This document shows, one piece after another, positions 1 to 9,377 of a stretch of 64,000 nt of DNA. The position numbers and the translations under genes were made by a program. The stretch is from positions 1-64,000 of the forward strand of contig CADACB010000011.1 in the NCBI GenBank assembly GCA_902786345.1, given 5' to 3'. The first letter of the stretch is position 1; each line of letters begins with the position of its first letter. The notes under the pieces were generated by a model. It saw only the letters and a list, made by a program, of their open reading frames with translations. It searched no databases and was not told where the DNA came from. The DNA is from an uncultured Ruminococcus sp. Its GTDB lineage: Bacteria > Bacillota > Clostridia > Oscillospirales > Acutalibacteraceae.

Positions 1-1
1 G

Positions 2-694
2 ACAAAGGTAAGAGGTTATGCAACAGGCACATCCGTAAAGGTAACACCGAGGGCAGCAACAACCTATACAATCCGTGTTAAGGCTAAAGACAGCAAAACC
101 GTTGTAAACAGGGACTTTACTATCACTGTTAAAGCCGGCGCACTTGCAAATACTTCAAAAGTATCTGCAACATCAATTGATCTTGGCAACGCAGTAACAG
201 TAACCTGTGCGGCAACAGGCGGCAGCGGAACAAAGCAGTATGCAGTGTTCTATAAGCAGAAGATACAGGATTCATGGACAAAGGTAAGAGGTTATGCAAC
301 AGGCACATCCGTAAAGGTAACACCCAAGGCAGCAACATCTTATACAATCCGCGTTAAGGCTAAGGATGGTAAAGGAACTATTGTAAACAAAGACTTCACA
401 GTTAAAGTTTCAAAAACCTTTACCGTAACTGCAAAGGCAAGTGCTTCATCTGTAGCTCTCGGCAAATCTGTAACAGTTACCGGTTCAGTAACAGGAGCAA
501 CAGGTACAGTTCAGTATGAGATCAGCTATCTTAAGATAGGTACATCATCATGGACAAAAGCAAAAGCATACAACACTACAGCAAAGGCAACTATTAAGTT
601 CCCTTCATCAGGTAACTATAGTGTAAGAGTAAACGCAAAGGATTCAACAGGTACTGTAATGACGGCATATGTTCCGGTTACTGTAACAGCTTGA
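2..694 (+). CDS. Secreted tandem-repeat protein, 3' end only (5' end outside window)
   Basis: The frame is open from the first bases of the window to a TGA at 692-694, so only the C-terminal 230 residues are visible. They form three copies, the first incomplete, of a ~90-residue domain. Each copy starts NTSKVSA, has a GGSGTKQYAVFYK core and a conserved W-T, and ends RVKAKD. The same domain recurs in four other proteins of this window. The DNA of successive copies is nearly identical: the segment at the window start recurs almost unchanged 278 bp later. There is no LPxTG, dockerin or trailing membrane segment. The function of the missing N-terminal part cannot be known from here. Its neighbours suggest an extracellular enzyme or binding protein. 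Confidence 0.85.
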   Translation, partial: TKVRGYATGTSVKVTPRAATTYTIRVKAKDSKTVVNRDFTITVKAGALANTSKVSATSIDLGNAVTVTCAATGGSGTKQYAVFYKQKIQDSWTKVRGYATGTSVKVTPKAATSYTIRVKAKDGKGTIVNKDFTVKVSKTFTVTAKASASSVALGKSVTVTGSVTGATGTVQYEISYLKIGTSSWTKAKAYNTTAKATIKFPSSGNYSVRVNAKDSTGTVMTAYVPVTVTA

Positions 695-704
695 TCTACT
701 TCAG

Positions 705-737
705 ATACGGCATACTTCGGTATGCCGTATTTTTTTT
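705..737 (+). terminator. Rho-independent terminator with TTCG loop
   Basis: A perfect 11-bp stem ATACGGCATAC / GTATGCCGTAT closes a TTCG tetraloop and is followed by seven T. It lies 10 bp after the stop codon of the repeat protein. Confidence 0.92.
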
Positions 738-1105
738 CTGAACATAACAATAGATGGATAGAAATTTTGAAAGTGCCACATAATCACCCGTCCGGGGGTT
801 AAGCTGTATTTCCTTTTACATAACTTCCGGCATCCAATCAGAGTTCGTCTTTAAATTCGCTTCCTGAGTGTTCACTTATAGGCAGGGAACAAGGCTTGCA
901 CATGTTCTTGTTTGATGTTTATTAAATAATAGTACGAGGAAATATAAAAAAATGGATTGTAATAAATTGATAAAAAAATAAAATTTCGTTAGTTGATATA
1001 TACAAATCTGAATACAGCAACTATAAAATGATGTGCAAATTATTGAAATATAAAAATCTATATGTTATTATAAAATTACTAAAATAGGAAAGAGGTGATT
1101 TTTCT
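738..1105. other. Non-coding gap
   Basis: No supported gene. The left part holds a short GC-rich hairpin (CCC GTCC GGG near 797-806). The right part, from about 920, is very AT-rich and must contain the promoter of the CAP-domain gene, but no clear -35/-10 pair stands out. An AGAGGTGAT ribosome site at 1091-1099 serves the next gene. Confidence 0.5.
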
Positions 1106-3598
1106 ATGATAAAACGAAGCTTTAAAAGAATCATAAGTACATTTATGGCACTGATACTTATAACAGGTATGCTCGCCGTTGGCAGTATAAGTGTACAGGC
1201 AGCAAATGAAACTGCAATAACAGTTACGGTTGCCGAGGTGAAAAGAAGCTATACTACTGCACAGTCATACCTTGATCTTATCAATAAGTATCGTGTATCA
1301 TCAGGAAAGACAAAATGGACGATGGATAAAGAAAGCCTTGAATCTGCAATGATAAGGGCAACAGAGCTTTCTGTTTATGTGTCTACGGATACACCTAACG
1401 GAAAGAACGGACTTGATTATCTTACAGGTGCATCAAGATCCGGATGCGGTCAGATAATAGGATATGAAGTGAGAAGCAGCGACGCGTTTTTTGCTGATTC
1501 AAAGGCAAATTCAGAGAGCAACAATATTCTTCTTGACTCAGATCTCAAGTCTGTTGGCATAGGATATGTCACCGTAAGAGGACATAATTTTTTGTGCATA
1601 CTTGCATCGGATAAAACTCCAACAACGGTTGCAAATTCGGTTATGACTCAGCCGGATGTTGAAGTTGATCAGGATATAAGAGTTTTTCCGTCTCTTCTGA
1701 AAAATCCGAGAAATGTATATGCAGTCGGACAGGGCGTATACTGCGGCAGCAGCGTCAAGGCTTATATTGCTGTGACAAATACAACCTATGAGTCAATTGA
1801 GGTCTGGCTTACAGCTGATCATATGATTGTAAATTCCTCAGATTCAACCTTGGTTAAATATGATGGCGGCAGGCTTCATGTTCTTGGACCGGGAATGTGT
1901 TCGGTCACAATATATCATCCGGACTCACCGACACTGAGGATAATTACTGTTCTTGAGGGTCTGACAAAAAAATTTACAAGCTGCAGCTTTACGTCTATAG
2001 CCGATCAGTATTATACGGGTCAGCCTATAACACCAACAGTAACAGTCAAAAATACCTCAACAGGTAAGGTGCTTACTCTTGGAACGGATTATTCTGTATC
2101 ATACATAAATAATGTAAACATAGGCACAGCTACAGTTAGCATCAAAGGAATGGGACAGTATGTAGGTGAATCAAAAACATTAAAATTCAATATTGTTTCT
2201 AAGGGCAGTTCGGCATCACTTAATGTTAATGTGTCAACTACACTTTCATATTTCTCCCTCGGACAGAGTACACAGATTACCGCACAGGCGTCCGGCGGAA
2301 AAGGACCGTATAAATATACATATGCGTATGCGCCTTATGGTACTACAAACTTTACTGTTCTTGTTTCCAATTCATCTTCAAGCTCTTATACCTTCAAGCC
2401 CACCGCGGCCGGTAAATATTACCTCAGAGCTATCGTAAGGGATTCTGAAAACAGGGAGGCCTTTAAGTCGGCAGTTGTTGAGGTAAGTTCTTCGCTTACG
2501 TGTAAGGCAAAGCTCAGCACAACCTCAATTGAAGCAGGGAACCCGCTGACTGTAAGCCTGAGCTACAGCGGAGGATCTTCACCTTATAAATTTGCTTTTT
2601 ATGCACAGAAGCCGTCATCCTCAACATGGATATGTCTTAAGGACTTTTCTGCTGAGACCAGTGTGACTTTCAAGCCCACAACAGCAGGTAAATATAAGAT
2701 ATGCGTTAAATGCAAGAGCAGTTCGAACGTTGTTGCAAAGGATTATGCTGATCTTACGGTTACCGGCTCATCTCTCAGAAATGTTTCTGAAATTTCAACA
2801 AGATCTATAGACCTTGGACAAAGCGTTACACTTAAAGGTTCTGCTGCTGAAGGAACAGCACCATACCAATATGCTTATTATTATAAGCATTCAACAAGCA
2901 AGAACTGGACAACCCAAAAGAGCTATAGCACAACTTCAAGGGTTGACGTCAAGCCTGCAAAAACAGGAACATATAACGTCTGTATCAAGGTTAAGGACGC
3001 TAAGGGTATTGTAGTCAAAAAGTATTTTGATGTAATAGTCAAGGCAAAGCTTGTGAATACTTCATCAATAACACCTGTTGTTATCGGCAAAGGAAGTACA
3101 GTCAAGGTAACGTGTACGGCAAACGGCGGTTCAGGCTCATACCAATATGCTGTATTCTATAAGAAAACTACATCTAAAAACTATACCAAGGCAAGAGATT
3201 ATGCATCAGGAACAACTGTAAATATAAAGCCTGCATATACGGGTAAATATGACATCAGAGTAAAGGCAAAGGATTCTAACAATAGTATTGTAAATAAGGA
3301 CTTTGTTGTAACAGTCAACGCTGCCCTGTCAAACACCTCAAAGCTCTCTTCAACGAGCATAAAGAAGGGACAAAGTATAACTGCTGCCTGTTCGGCAAGC
3401 GGCGGCTCAGGCACATATCAATATGCGGTTTATTACAAGCAGAGCACTCAGTCAAGCTGGACGCTTGCAAGAAATTATTCTGCCGGTACAAGCGTGACAT
3501 TTACACCAAAGACAGCTACAAAATATAATGTAAGAGTTAAAGCAAAGGACTCTGTGGGCAAAATAGTTAATAAGGATTTTGTTGTTACTGTTTCCTGA
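1106..3598 (+). CDS. Secreted CAP/SCP-domain protein with tandem repeat domains
   Basis: 830 residues. A signal peptide covers about residues 1-32 and ends in VQA. Residues ~48-170 look like a CAP/SCP domain (PF00188-like): LINKYRVSSGK at the start, a helix rich in A-M-I-R-A-T-E-L, then a GIGYV strand. Residues ~190-290 resemble a bacterial Ig-like fold. Residues ~290-365 resemble the YTGQPITPTVTVKN module common in Ruminococcus surface proteins. The rest is five copies of the 'YQYAVYYK...SWT' domain shared with the neighbours. CAP proteins are secreted, and their roles in bacteria are mostly unknown. There is no anchor motif. The start is set by AGAGGTGAT six bases upstream. It is a single gene with its own terminator. 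Confidence 0.85.
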   Translation: MIKRSFKRIISTFMALILITGMLAVGSISVQAANETAITVTVAEVKRSYTTAQSYLDLINKYRVSSGKTKWTMDKESLESAMIRATELSVYVSTDTPNGKNGLDYLTGASRSGCGQIIGYEVRSSDAFFADSKANSESNNILLDSDLKSVGIGYVTVRGHNFLCILASDKTPTTVANSVMTQPDVEVDQDIRVFPSLLKNPRNVYAVGQGVYCGSSVKAYIAVTNTTYESIEVWLTADHMIVNSSDSTLVKYDGGRLHVLGPGMCSVTIYHPDSPTLRIITVLEGLTKKFTSCSFTSIADQYYTGQPITPTVTVKNTSTGKVLTLGTDYSVSYINNVNIGTATVSIKGMGQYVGESKTLKFNIVSKGSSASLNVNVSTTLSYFSLGQSTQITAQASGGKGPYKYTYAYAPYGTTNFTVLVSNSSSSSYTFKPTAAGKYYLRAIVRDSENREAFKSAVVEVSSSLTCKAKLSTTSIEAGNPLTVSLSYSGGSSPYKFAFYAQKPSSSTWICLKDFSAETSVTFKPTTAGKYKICVKCKSSSNVVAKDYADLTVTGSSLRNVSEISTRSIDLGQSVTLKGSAAEGTAPYQYAYYYKHSTSKNWTTQKSYSTTSRVDVKPAKTGTYNVCIKVKDAKGIVVKKYFDVIVKAKLVNTSSITPVVIGKGSTVKVTCTANGGSGSYQYAVFYKKTTSKNYTKARDYASGTTVNIKPAYTGKYDIRVKAKDSNNSIVNKDFVVTVNAALSNTSKLSSTSIKKGQSITAACSASGGSGTYQYAVYYKQSTQSSWTLARNYSAGTSVTFTPKTATKYNVRVKAKDSVGKIVNKDFVVTVS

Positions 3599-3684
3599 CA
3601 GAGGCTTTATGGAATGAAATCAAGGAAAACTAACCTGTTAACTGGATCTTGATAATACAAAATAAATGAATATTATACAGGGGG

Positions 3685-3717
3685 TACGGAGCTTCGTTCG
3701 GAGTTCCGTACTTTTTG
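3685..3717 (+). terminator. Rho-independent terminator
   Basis: A 12-bp stem GTACGGAGCTTC / GGAGTTCCGTAC with two G-U pairs closes a GTTC loop. Five T follow. It lies 87 bp after the CAP-protein stop codon. Confidence 0.9.
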
Positions 3718-4079
3718 CAATTCTGAGCATATTATTTTATAAAAGATTATTTTTTCTTTGATCCGGATAATAATATAAGATTTTTGTATTTGTGTGTATA
3801 ATTATAAAAATTGCATAATAACTAAAAAAGGGTATATTAGTTTTATTTGTTGTCATTATTGCATAAAATAATGGTTGTAAAATTGATGTAATAAACAAAA
3901 ATCAGTTAAGCGGATTTAAAAGAATTTACAAACATTTAATTTTGTTGTAATATTATATTAAGAAAATGTATCTGAATGATACATATAAAAGATCCTTGCA
4001 GTAAGATCGGAGGTAGATAGCAAATCAGAAATTTGTCCGAATATAAGTCTTAAAACTAAACACAGAAAGAAGGAACAAA
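3718..4079 (+). other. Non-coding leader region of the amylase gene
   Basis: An AT-rich gap with no supported gene. Two small hairpins sit in the probable 5' untranslated region: TGTATC/GATACA near 3966-3982 and CAAAT/ATTTG near 4021-4036. AGAAGGA precedes the amylase ATG by a few bases. No promoter is assigned with confidence. The hairpins could be regulatory, but nothing matches a known riboswitch. Confidence 0.4.
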
Positions 4080-7000
4080 ATGTCAACAAAATCAAAAGGC
4101 TTTTTCAAAAAGCTGTTAAGCAGTGTTCTCTCTGCTGCCTGTCTGTTTTCGGGAACAGCTGTACTCAGCTCTGCTGTAATTTCTTCAACAGCACCCGTTG
4201 AGGTTTCGGCAGCTGCTGCTTCAGATGCACCGCCGTTCTCGTGGGATAATGCAACAGTCTACTTCCTGCTTACAGACCGTTTCAATAACGGAAATACTTC
4301 AAACGACCATTCTTATGGACGAGGCTGTGACCAGAATGGCAATGTTTTAAGCGGCTACAAGACAGAAGCTGCTTTTCAGGGCGGCGATTTTGCCGGAATA
4401 ACTCAGAAAATCAACGATGGCTATTTTACCGATCTCGGAGTTAATGCTATATGGCTGTCTGCTCCATATGAGCAGATTCACGGCTATGTTGTAGGCGGCA
4501 ATGGAAATCCGTCATATCTGCATTACGCTTATCACGGCTATTATGTTCTTGACTATACCGAAACTGATAAAAACTTCGGTACAAAAGAAGAGTTCAAGAC
4601 AATGGTAGATACCGCTCACGAACACGGTATCCGTATCGTTCTTGATATTGTTATGAATCACGCAGGATATAATGATCTTAAGACGATGAGTGAATATAAT
4701 TTCTGTCCTGCTTCCGGTTGGGAAAGTTATTATTACTCACATCAGAACACCAACAACACTGACTATCACGGCGGTATAGACTATACCGGTTCTGCTGATG
4801 TGTGGAGAAAATGGTGGGGGCCTGACTGGATTCGTGCGGGTCTTCCCGGCGGCTATGAAAAGGGCGGCGGCGATGTTGCCGGTTGTCTTGAAGGACTTCC
4901 GGATTTTAAAACAGAATCAGGCACAACAGTAGGTATACCTGAAGTTCTTAAAACAAAGTGGACAAAAGAAGGTACATATGACGCTAAAGTTGCCAAATAC
5001 GGAAGCAGCGGTACAGTTCGCAGCTATCTTGTAAAGTGGCTTACAGAATGGGTTAAAGAATATGGTGTTGACGGTTTCCGCTGTGATACTGCTAAACACG
5101 TAGAAATGGAATCATGGAAGGCACTTAAAGACGCAGGTAAGGCTGCACTTAAAGAGTGGCGTCAGAATAACCCAAGTGCGCCCGGCGCAAACTGGACAGA
5201 CGACTTCTGGATGACAGGTGAGTGCTTTGGTCATCGTGCTGACAAGAGCAACTACTTTACTTCCGGCGCATTTGATTCAATGATCAACTTCTCTTTTACC
5301 GCTGTCGGTCAGTGTAATGTTCCGGCAGCAGGCAGTGTAGATGGTGTTTACAGCGACTATGCTACAAAGTTCAATAACGATCCTTCGTTCAATATGCTGA
5401 CATATCTTGCATCTCACGATACCACACTCATCACCGGCGACAGAAAATATGCAGGTTCGTTCCTGCTTATGTGTCCCGGCGGAGTTCAGATCTATTATGG
5501 CGATGAGATATGCAGACCTATGGCACAGGTAAGCAGTGACTCAACTGCCGGTGCTGGTCATATGTTCAGAAGCTTTATGAACTGGGACAGTATGGACAAA
5601 GGTGTTCTTGCTCATTGGCAGAAGCTTGGTCAGTTCAGAAACAATCATCTTGCAGTTGGCGCAGGTCAGCATAAGGTTATCTCTTCATACAGTGCTGACA
5701 GCGGCTACACATTCTCAAGAACATACAGCAAAGGCGACATAGACGATAAGGTTGTTGTTACACTTTTCGCTCCTGCTAACAAAGAGCTGACTATTGATGT
5801 AAACGGTGTATTCGCTGAAGGAACAGAGGTTACAAACTTCTATGATGACACTACCTGTAAGGTGAGCGGCGGCAAGGTAACCTTTAACACAGGCGCAAAC
5901 GGTACTATCCTTATTCAGGAGCCTTCCGGCAAAAAGGGCAGAGTTAACGTAACTCATATCAACAAGGATACAGGCACTACAATCAAGACCGAAACAATGT
6001 CAGGTCTTATAGGTGAAGCTTATACAGCTCAGCCTCTTAATCAGGAAGGCTTTGCTGTTTCAAGTGTTACCGGCAGCAAAACAGGTACATTTGGTGAAAC
6101 AGAACAGTCTGTTACTTTCTATTACACCTTCGACAGCAGCAATTATGCTTATGTTGTAGTTAAGCACGTTGATGCTTCATCAGGAGCAGAAATTGCTGAA
6201 TCCGAAACAAAATCAGCTAAAGTTGGTTCGACCTATAGCGTATCTCCTGCAACAATTAAGGACTATGAGGTTGATCTTACAAAATCAGACAGTGCAACAG
6301 GTACTGTTAAGTCAGGTACAAACACAGTTACATTCAAATATAACTATGTAGAACCAACAAGTCTCAGAGTTCATTATTATAATGCAAACAACTGGGCTTC
6401 TGTAAATATGTATGCGTATACGGGCGACGATGACGCTACAGCTAAAAGGTATCTTGGCGAATGGCCCGGTAAGGCTATGACATCAGAGGGCGACGGCTGG
6501 TTTGTTTGTGATGTGCCCGATGTTGAAAGTGCGAGGGTACTGTTCAATGCAGGATATAGCGGTCCTCAGGAGCCGGCTCAGGATGTGCCCGGTTATCAGG
6601 TTTCCGGTGAAGTGTGGCTCAAGAACGGCAAAACTGCATCCGCAGGCAAGGTAGTTGTTGTTCATTCCGGCAGTGACGGAAAAACTCTTGCAACAGAAAC
6701 ACTCAAGGGTATGTCAGGCGAGAGCTATACAACATCTGCAAAGACTTTCACAGGCTATACACTTGAATCAACTCCTTCAAATGCATCCGGTACATTCTCA
6801 GAGGGTACTGTCACAGTTACATATACCTATAAAGCTGACGCTAAACCGGATGATTTTCAGAATACCTCAAAGGTATCTGCATCAACAATAACACTCGGCA
6901 ACAGCGTTACCGTAACAGCAGCTTCAACAGGCGGCAGCGGCACAGCTCAGTATGCAGTATACTACAAGCAGAAGACACAGACTGCCTGGACAAAGGTAAG

Positions 7001-7250
7001 AGATTATGCAACAGGTACATCCATAAAGGTAACACCAAAAGCAGCAACAAAATATACCATAAGAGTAAAGGCTAAAGACGGTTCGGGAACAGTAAAGAAT
7101 AAGGATCTTACTATTACCGTTAAACCGAATGAGTTCGCAAATACCTCAAAAGTATCTGCGTCAACAATAACACTTGGCAATTCCGTAACAGTAACCTGTG
7201 CTTCAACAGGCGGCAGCGGAACAAAGCAGTATGAAGCTGGACAAAGGTAA
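4080..7250 (+). CDS. Secreted alpha-amylase (GH13) with MucBP-like, CBM26-like and repeat domains; frameshifted near its 3' end
   Basis: 1056 residues up to a premature TAA. A signal peptide covers roughly residues 1-44. The GH13 barrel follows with all four motifs: DIVMNH (D189, N193, H194), GFRCDTAKH (R334, nucleophile D336), acid/base E381 in MTGECFGH, and SHD (D447). Two MucBP-like modules (~619-760), a CBM26-like starch-binding module (~762-855, HYYNANNW, WPG) and a third MucBP-like module (~857-920) precede the 'YAVYYK...WTK' repeats. The frame breaks inside the second repeat, at about 7233. There a stretch of ~28 bases expected from neighbouring repeats is missing, and the protein ends in YEAGQR. 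The catalytic part is intact, so the product probably still hydrolyses starch outside the cell. The full frame would give about 1388 residues. An AGAAGGA ribosome site precedes the ATG. Confidence 0.9.
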   Translation: MSTKSKGFFKKLLSSVLSAACLFSGTAVLSSAVISSTAPVEVSAAAASDAPPFSWDNATVYFLLTDRFNNGNTSNDHSYGRGCDQNGNVLSGYKTEAAFQGGDFAGITQKINDGYFTDLGVNAIWLSAPYEQIHGYVVGGNGNPSYLHYAYHGYYVLDYTETDKNFGTKEEFKTMVDTAHEHGIRIVLDIVMNHAGYNDLKTMSEYNFCPASGWESYYYSHQNTNNTDYHGGIDYTGSADVWRKWWGPDWIRAGLPGGYEKGGGDVAGCLEGLPDFKTESGTTVGIPEVLKTKWTKEGTYDAKVAKYGSSGTVRSYLVKWLTEWVKEYGVDGFRCDTAKHVEMESWKALKDAGKAALKEWRQNNPSAPGANWTDDFWMTGECFGHRADKSNYFTSGAFDSMINFSFTAVGQCNVPAAGSVDGVYSDYATKFNNDPSFNMLTYLASHDTTLITGDRKYAGSFLLMCPGGVQIYYGDEICRPMAQVSSDSTAGAGHMFRSFMNWDSMDKGVLAHWQKLGQFRNNHLAVGAGQHKVISSYSADSGYTFSRTYSKGDIDDKVVVTLFAPANKELTIDVNGVFAEGTEVTNFYDDTTCKVSGGKVTFNTGANGTILIQEPSGKKGRVNVTHINKDTGTTIKTETMSGLIGEAYTAQPLNQEGFAVSSVTGSKTGTFGETEQSVTFYYTFDSSNYAYVVVKHVDASSGAEIAESETKSAKVGSTYSVSPATIKDYEVDLTKSDSATGTVKSGTNTVTFKYNYVEPTSLRVHYYNANNWASVNMYAYTGDDDATAKRYLGEWPGKAMTSEGDGWFVCDVPDVESARVLFNAGYSGPQEPAQDVPGYQVSGEVWLKNGKTASAGKVVVVHSGSDGKTLATETLKGMSGESYTTSAKTFTGYTLESTPSNASGTFSEGTVTVTYTYKADAKPDDFQNTSKVSASTITLGNSVTVTAASTGGSGTAQYAVYYKQKTQTAWTKVRDYATGTSIKVTPKAATKYTIRVKAKDGSGTVKNKDLTITVKPNEFANTSKVSASTITLGNSVTVTCASTGGSGTKQYEAGQR

Positions 7251-8218
7251 GAGGCTATGCAACAGGTACATCCGTAAAGATAACACCAAAAGCAGCAACA
7301 AAATATACCATAAGAGTAAAGGCTAAAGACGGCGCAGGAACAATAAAGGATAAGGATATTGCTGTTACTGTAAAACCGGCGCTCGCAAATACCTCAAAGG
7401 TATCGGCAACAACAATCAATTACGGCGATTCCGTAAAGGTAACCTGTGCTTCAACAGGAGGCAGCGGCACAAAGCAATATGCGGTGTTCTATATCAAATC
7501 CGGTCAGTCTAGCTGGACAAAGATAAAGGGTTATACAACAGCTACAACAGCTACTGTAACACCAAAGGGAACAGGCACATACACTATCCGCGTAAAGGCA
7601 AAGGACGGTGCAGGAACTGTTGAGAACAAGGATTTCAAGATTACAGTAAAATCAAATCCTCTTGTTAATACATCAACACTGTCATCAGCAGCTATACTTC
7701 ACGGCAAGACTGTAACAGTAAACTGTTCATCAACAGGCGGCGTTGGCACAAAGCAGTATGCAGTATTCTATAAGAGAGCTACATCAAGCGAGTGGACAAC
7801 AGCACAGGGTCTTTCAACAAAGACAAGTGTATCCATCAAACCTGCATCAGCAGTTGTTTATGACGTATGCGTAAAGGTAAAGGATGCAAACGGAACTATC
7901 TCAAAGCAGTATATGACTGTTGCTGTAAACAAGCAGTCTGCAAGTTTTGTAAACTCATCAAAAGTAAGTGCAACATCTGTAACTAAGGGTACAAAAATAA
8001 CGATCACAGGCGCTTCATCCAATGCTACGGATATGGCAATGTACAAATATGAGTACAAGTCAGAAGATACAGCAGTATATACAACAATCAAGGATTATAC
8101 AACTTCCACAACGGCAGCATTCACTCCCACAAAGGCTGGCAGATACTTTGTAAGAGTTATAGCGCTTGATATGACTCCGAACACAAAGGTTAAGTATTTT
8201 ACAATCACAGTAAAATAA
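7235..8218 (+). pseudogene. Out-of-frame 3' part of the amylase gene (four repeat domains)
   Basis: Directly after the frame break, the next frame is open from SWTKVRGYATG to a TAA at 8216-8218. It encodes the remainder of the broken repeat plus three further copies (QYAVFYIK, QYAVFYKR, a last divergent YKYEYK). It has no ribosome site or signal peptide at its start, and the first internal ATG (7484) lies inside a domain. It is therefore best read as the detached tail of the amylase gene rather than a gene of its own. A true frameshift and an assembly error in repetitive DNA look the same here. Confidence 0.8.
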
Positions 8219-8308
8219 AATGTCCGTCCTCACGCTATTGAAATAATAGCGATGAGTGGAGTGTTGTCATCAGAATACTGACAAAAGAAGCAGCAGATAC
8301 AAAGCTCG

Positions 8309-8333
8309 AAAACAGCATTGTGTCTGCTGTTTT
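8309..8333 (+). terminator. Probable terminator after the amylase region
   Basis: AAAACAGCA / TGCTGTTTT stem with a 7-base loop ending in a short T run. A second hairpin without a T run (CGCTATT/AATAGCG, 8233-8251) lies just upstream. Confidence 0.6.
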
Positions 8334-8671
8334 AATATAACAGCAGAATTGCTCATTACGAATTTATACTATTATTACTTTAAAGATATTATCAGGGCTT
8401 TGCATTTAAACCCGCCAAGGTGGTTGTGCCATTGACCTCTGCTGGTATGCAGTAACTGCACCCATTGTGTGGGTGGTTTTATCATTAGATAGTTGCTTAG
8501 CTTAGATTTTTGTCTACTGTTTAAAATGAAACAGTATTATTCCTGTGGAGATAATATGTTGTGAGTGTAGTGAAGAAAGAAACCTACTGCTTCAGAAAAA
8601 AGTTCACGAGAAGATAAAAGTTTTTCTAAAAAAATTGGTAAATAATAGTGGCAAAGAATTTTAGAAGAATA
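8334..8671. other. Non-coding gap with a hairpin-rich core
   Basis: No supported gene. Around 8400-8485 the sequence can form several short stems, the clearest being CACCCA/TGGGTG with a TTGTG loop (about 8459-8475), followed by GGTTTTATC. I could not match it to a known RNA class or insertion sequence. The remainder is AT-rich DNA leading to the promoter at 8672. Confidence 0.35.
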
Positions 8672-8700
8672 TTGACATTTTATGGTAAGTATGATAGTAT
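8672..8700 (+). promoter_or_regulatory. Sigma-A type promoter
   Basis: TTGACA (8672-8677), 17-bp spacer, TAGTAT (8695-8700). It stands 40 bp upstream of the small membrane-protein gene. Confidence 0.8.
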
Positions 8701-8739
8701 ATGGATGTGTTTCAAATATATAATATCTGAAAGGATAGT

Positions 8740-9294
8740 GTGTCGTTTATGAATAATAACCCTAATTCTTACGGACAGATGCCGCCGCAGCAGCAGATGC
8801 CGCAGCAGCAGATGCCGCAGCAAATGCCTCCACAAATGCCGCAGGGTCCGAAGATGCCATTCTCATTCAACAGTGATATGCTTGGTGCTATCTCATGTGT
8901 GTGCGGTGTTACAGGTCTTTCACTGGGAATTCTTTCCGCAGCAATTTCCGATAATACCTATGGTGCTCTCGGTGCTGCCGGAAGCCAGAACCTCTCACTT
9001 GCTAACATTAAAGCAGGTATGAGTCCTGTTCTTCCGCTTATTCTCAGCATCGTAGCAATTCTGATTTCAGCAGTTGCTGTTCTTCTTGCTCTTAAGGTTG
9101 GCAATGATAACCTTCTCGCAGGTAAGTCAAGAGGAACTATCCCTACTTTAGGTCTTGTGTTTGGCTGTGCAGGATGCATAATTTGTATAATTGCACTTTT
9201 CGTAACAGGATGTTCTGCATGCTCTTACTGCTCTATTAAAGATCAGGTGGGCAAAACAACAGCTTCCGCTTCCAGTTTGTCACGGATGTTCTAA
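8740..9294 (+). CDS. Small membrane protein with Gln/Pro/Met-rich N-terminus (DUF4190-like)
   Basis: 184 residues. The first ~45 residues are a low-complexity MPQQQ/MPPQ tract. Three hydrophobic segments follow, at about 48-70, 90-115 and 132-158, the last one Cys-rich. The layout, a short proline/glutamine-rich cytoplasmic lead followed by hydrophobic helices, is typical of the DUF4190-like membrane proteins of Firmicutes, whose function is unknown. A GTG start at 8740 is used here because AAAGGA lies four to five bases upstream. The ATG nine bases later would be too far from it. The gene has its own promoter and terminator. Confidence 0.75.
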   Translation: MSFMNNNPNSYGQMPPQQQMPQQQMPQQMPPQMPQGPKMPFSFNSDMLGAISCVCGVTGLSLGILSAAISDNTYGALGAAGSQNLSLANIKAGMSPVLPLILSIVAILISAVAVLLALKVGNDNLLAGKSRGTIPTLGLVFGCAGCIICIIALFVTGCSACSYCSIKDQVGKTTASASSLSRMF

Positions 9295-9310
9295 AGTCAG
9301 TACTTAAAAA

Positions 9311-9341
9311 AACAGCGATCATTGATTGGTCGCTGTTTTTG
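9311..9341 (+). terminator. Rho-independent terminator
   Basis: An 11-bp stem AACAGCGATCA / TGGTCGCTGTT (one G-U pair) with TTGAT loop and a T run, 16 bp after the preceding stop codon. Confidence 0.9.
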
Positions 9342-9377
9342 TTTATAAAAGATTTTCAGGCAAAAGGAGAGATATTT

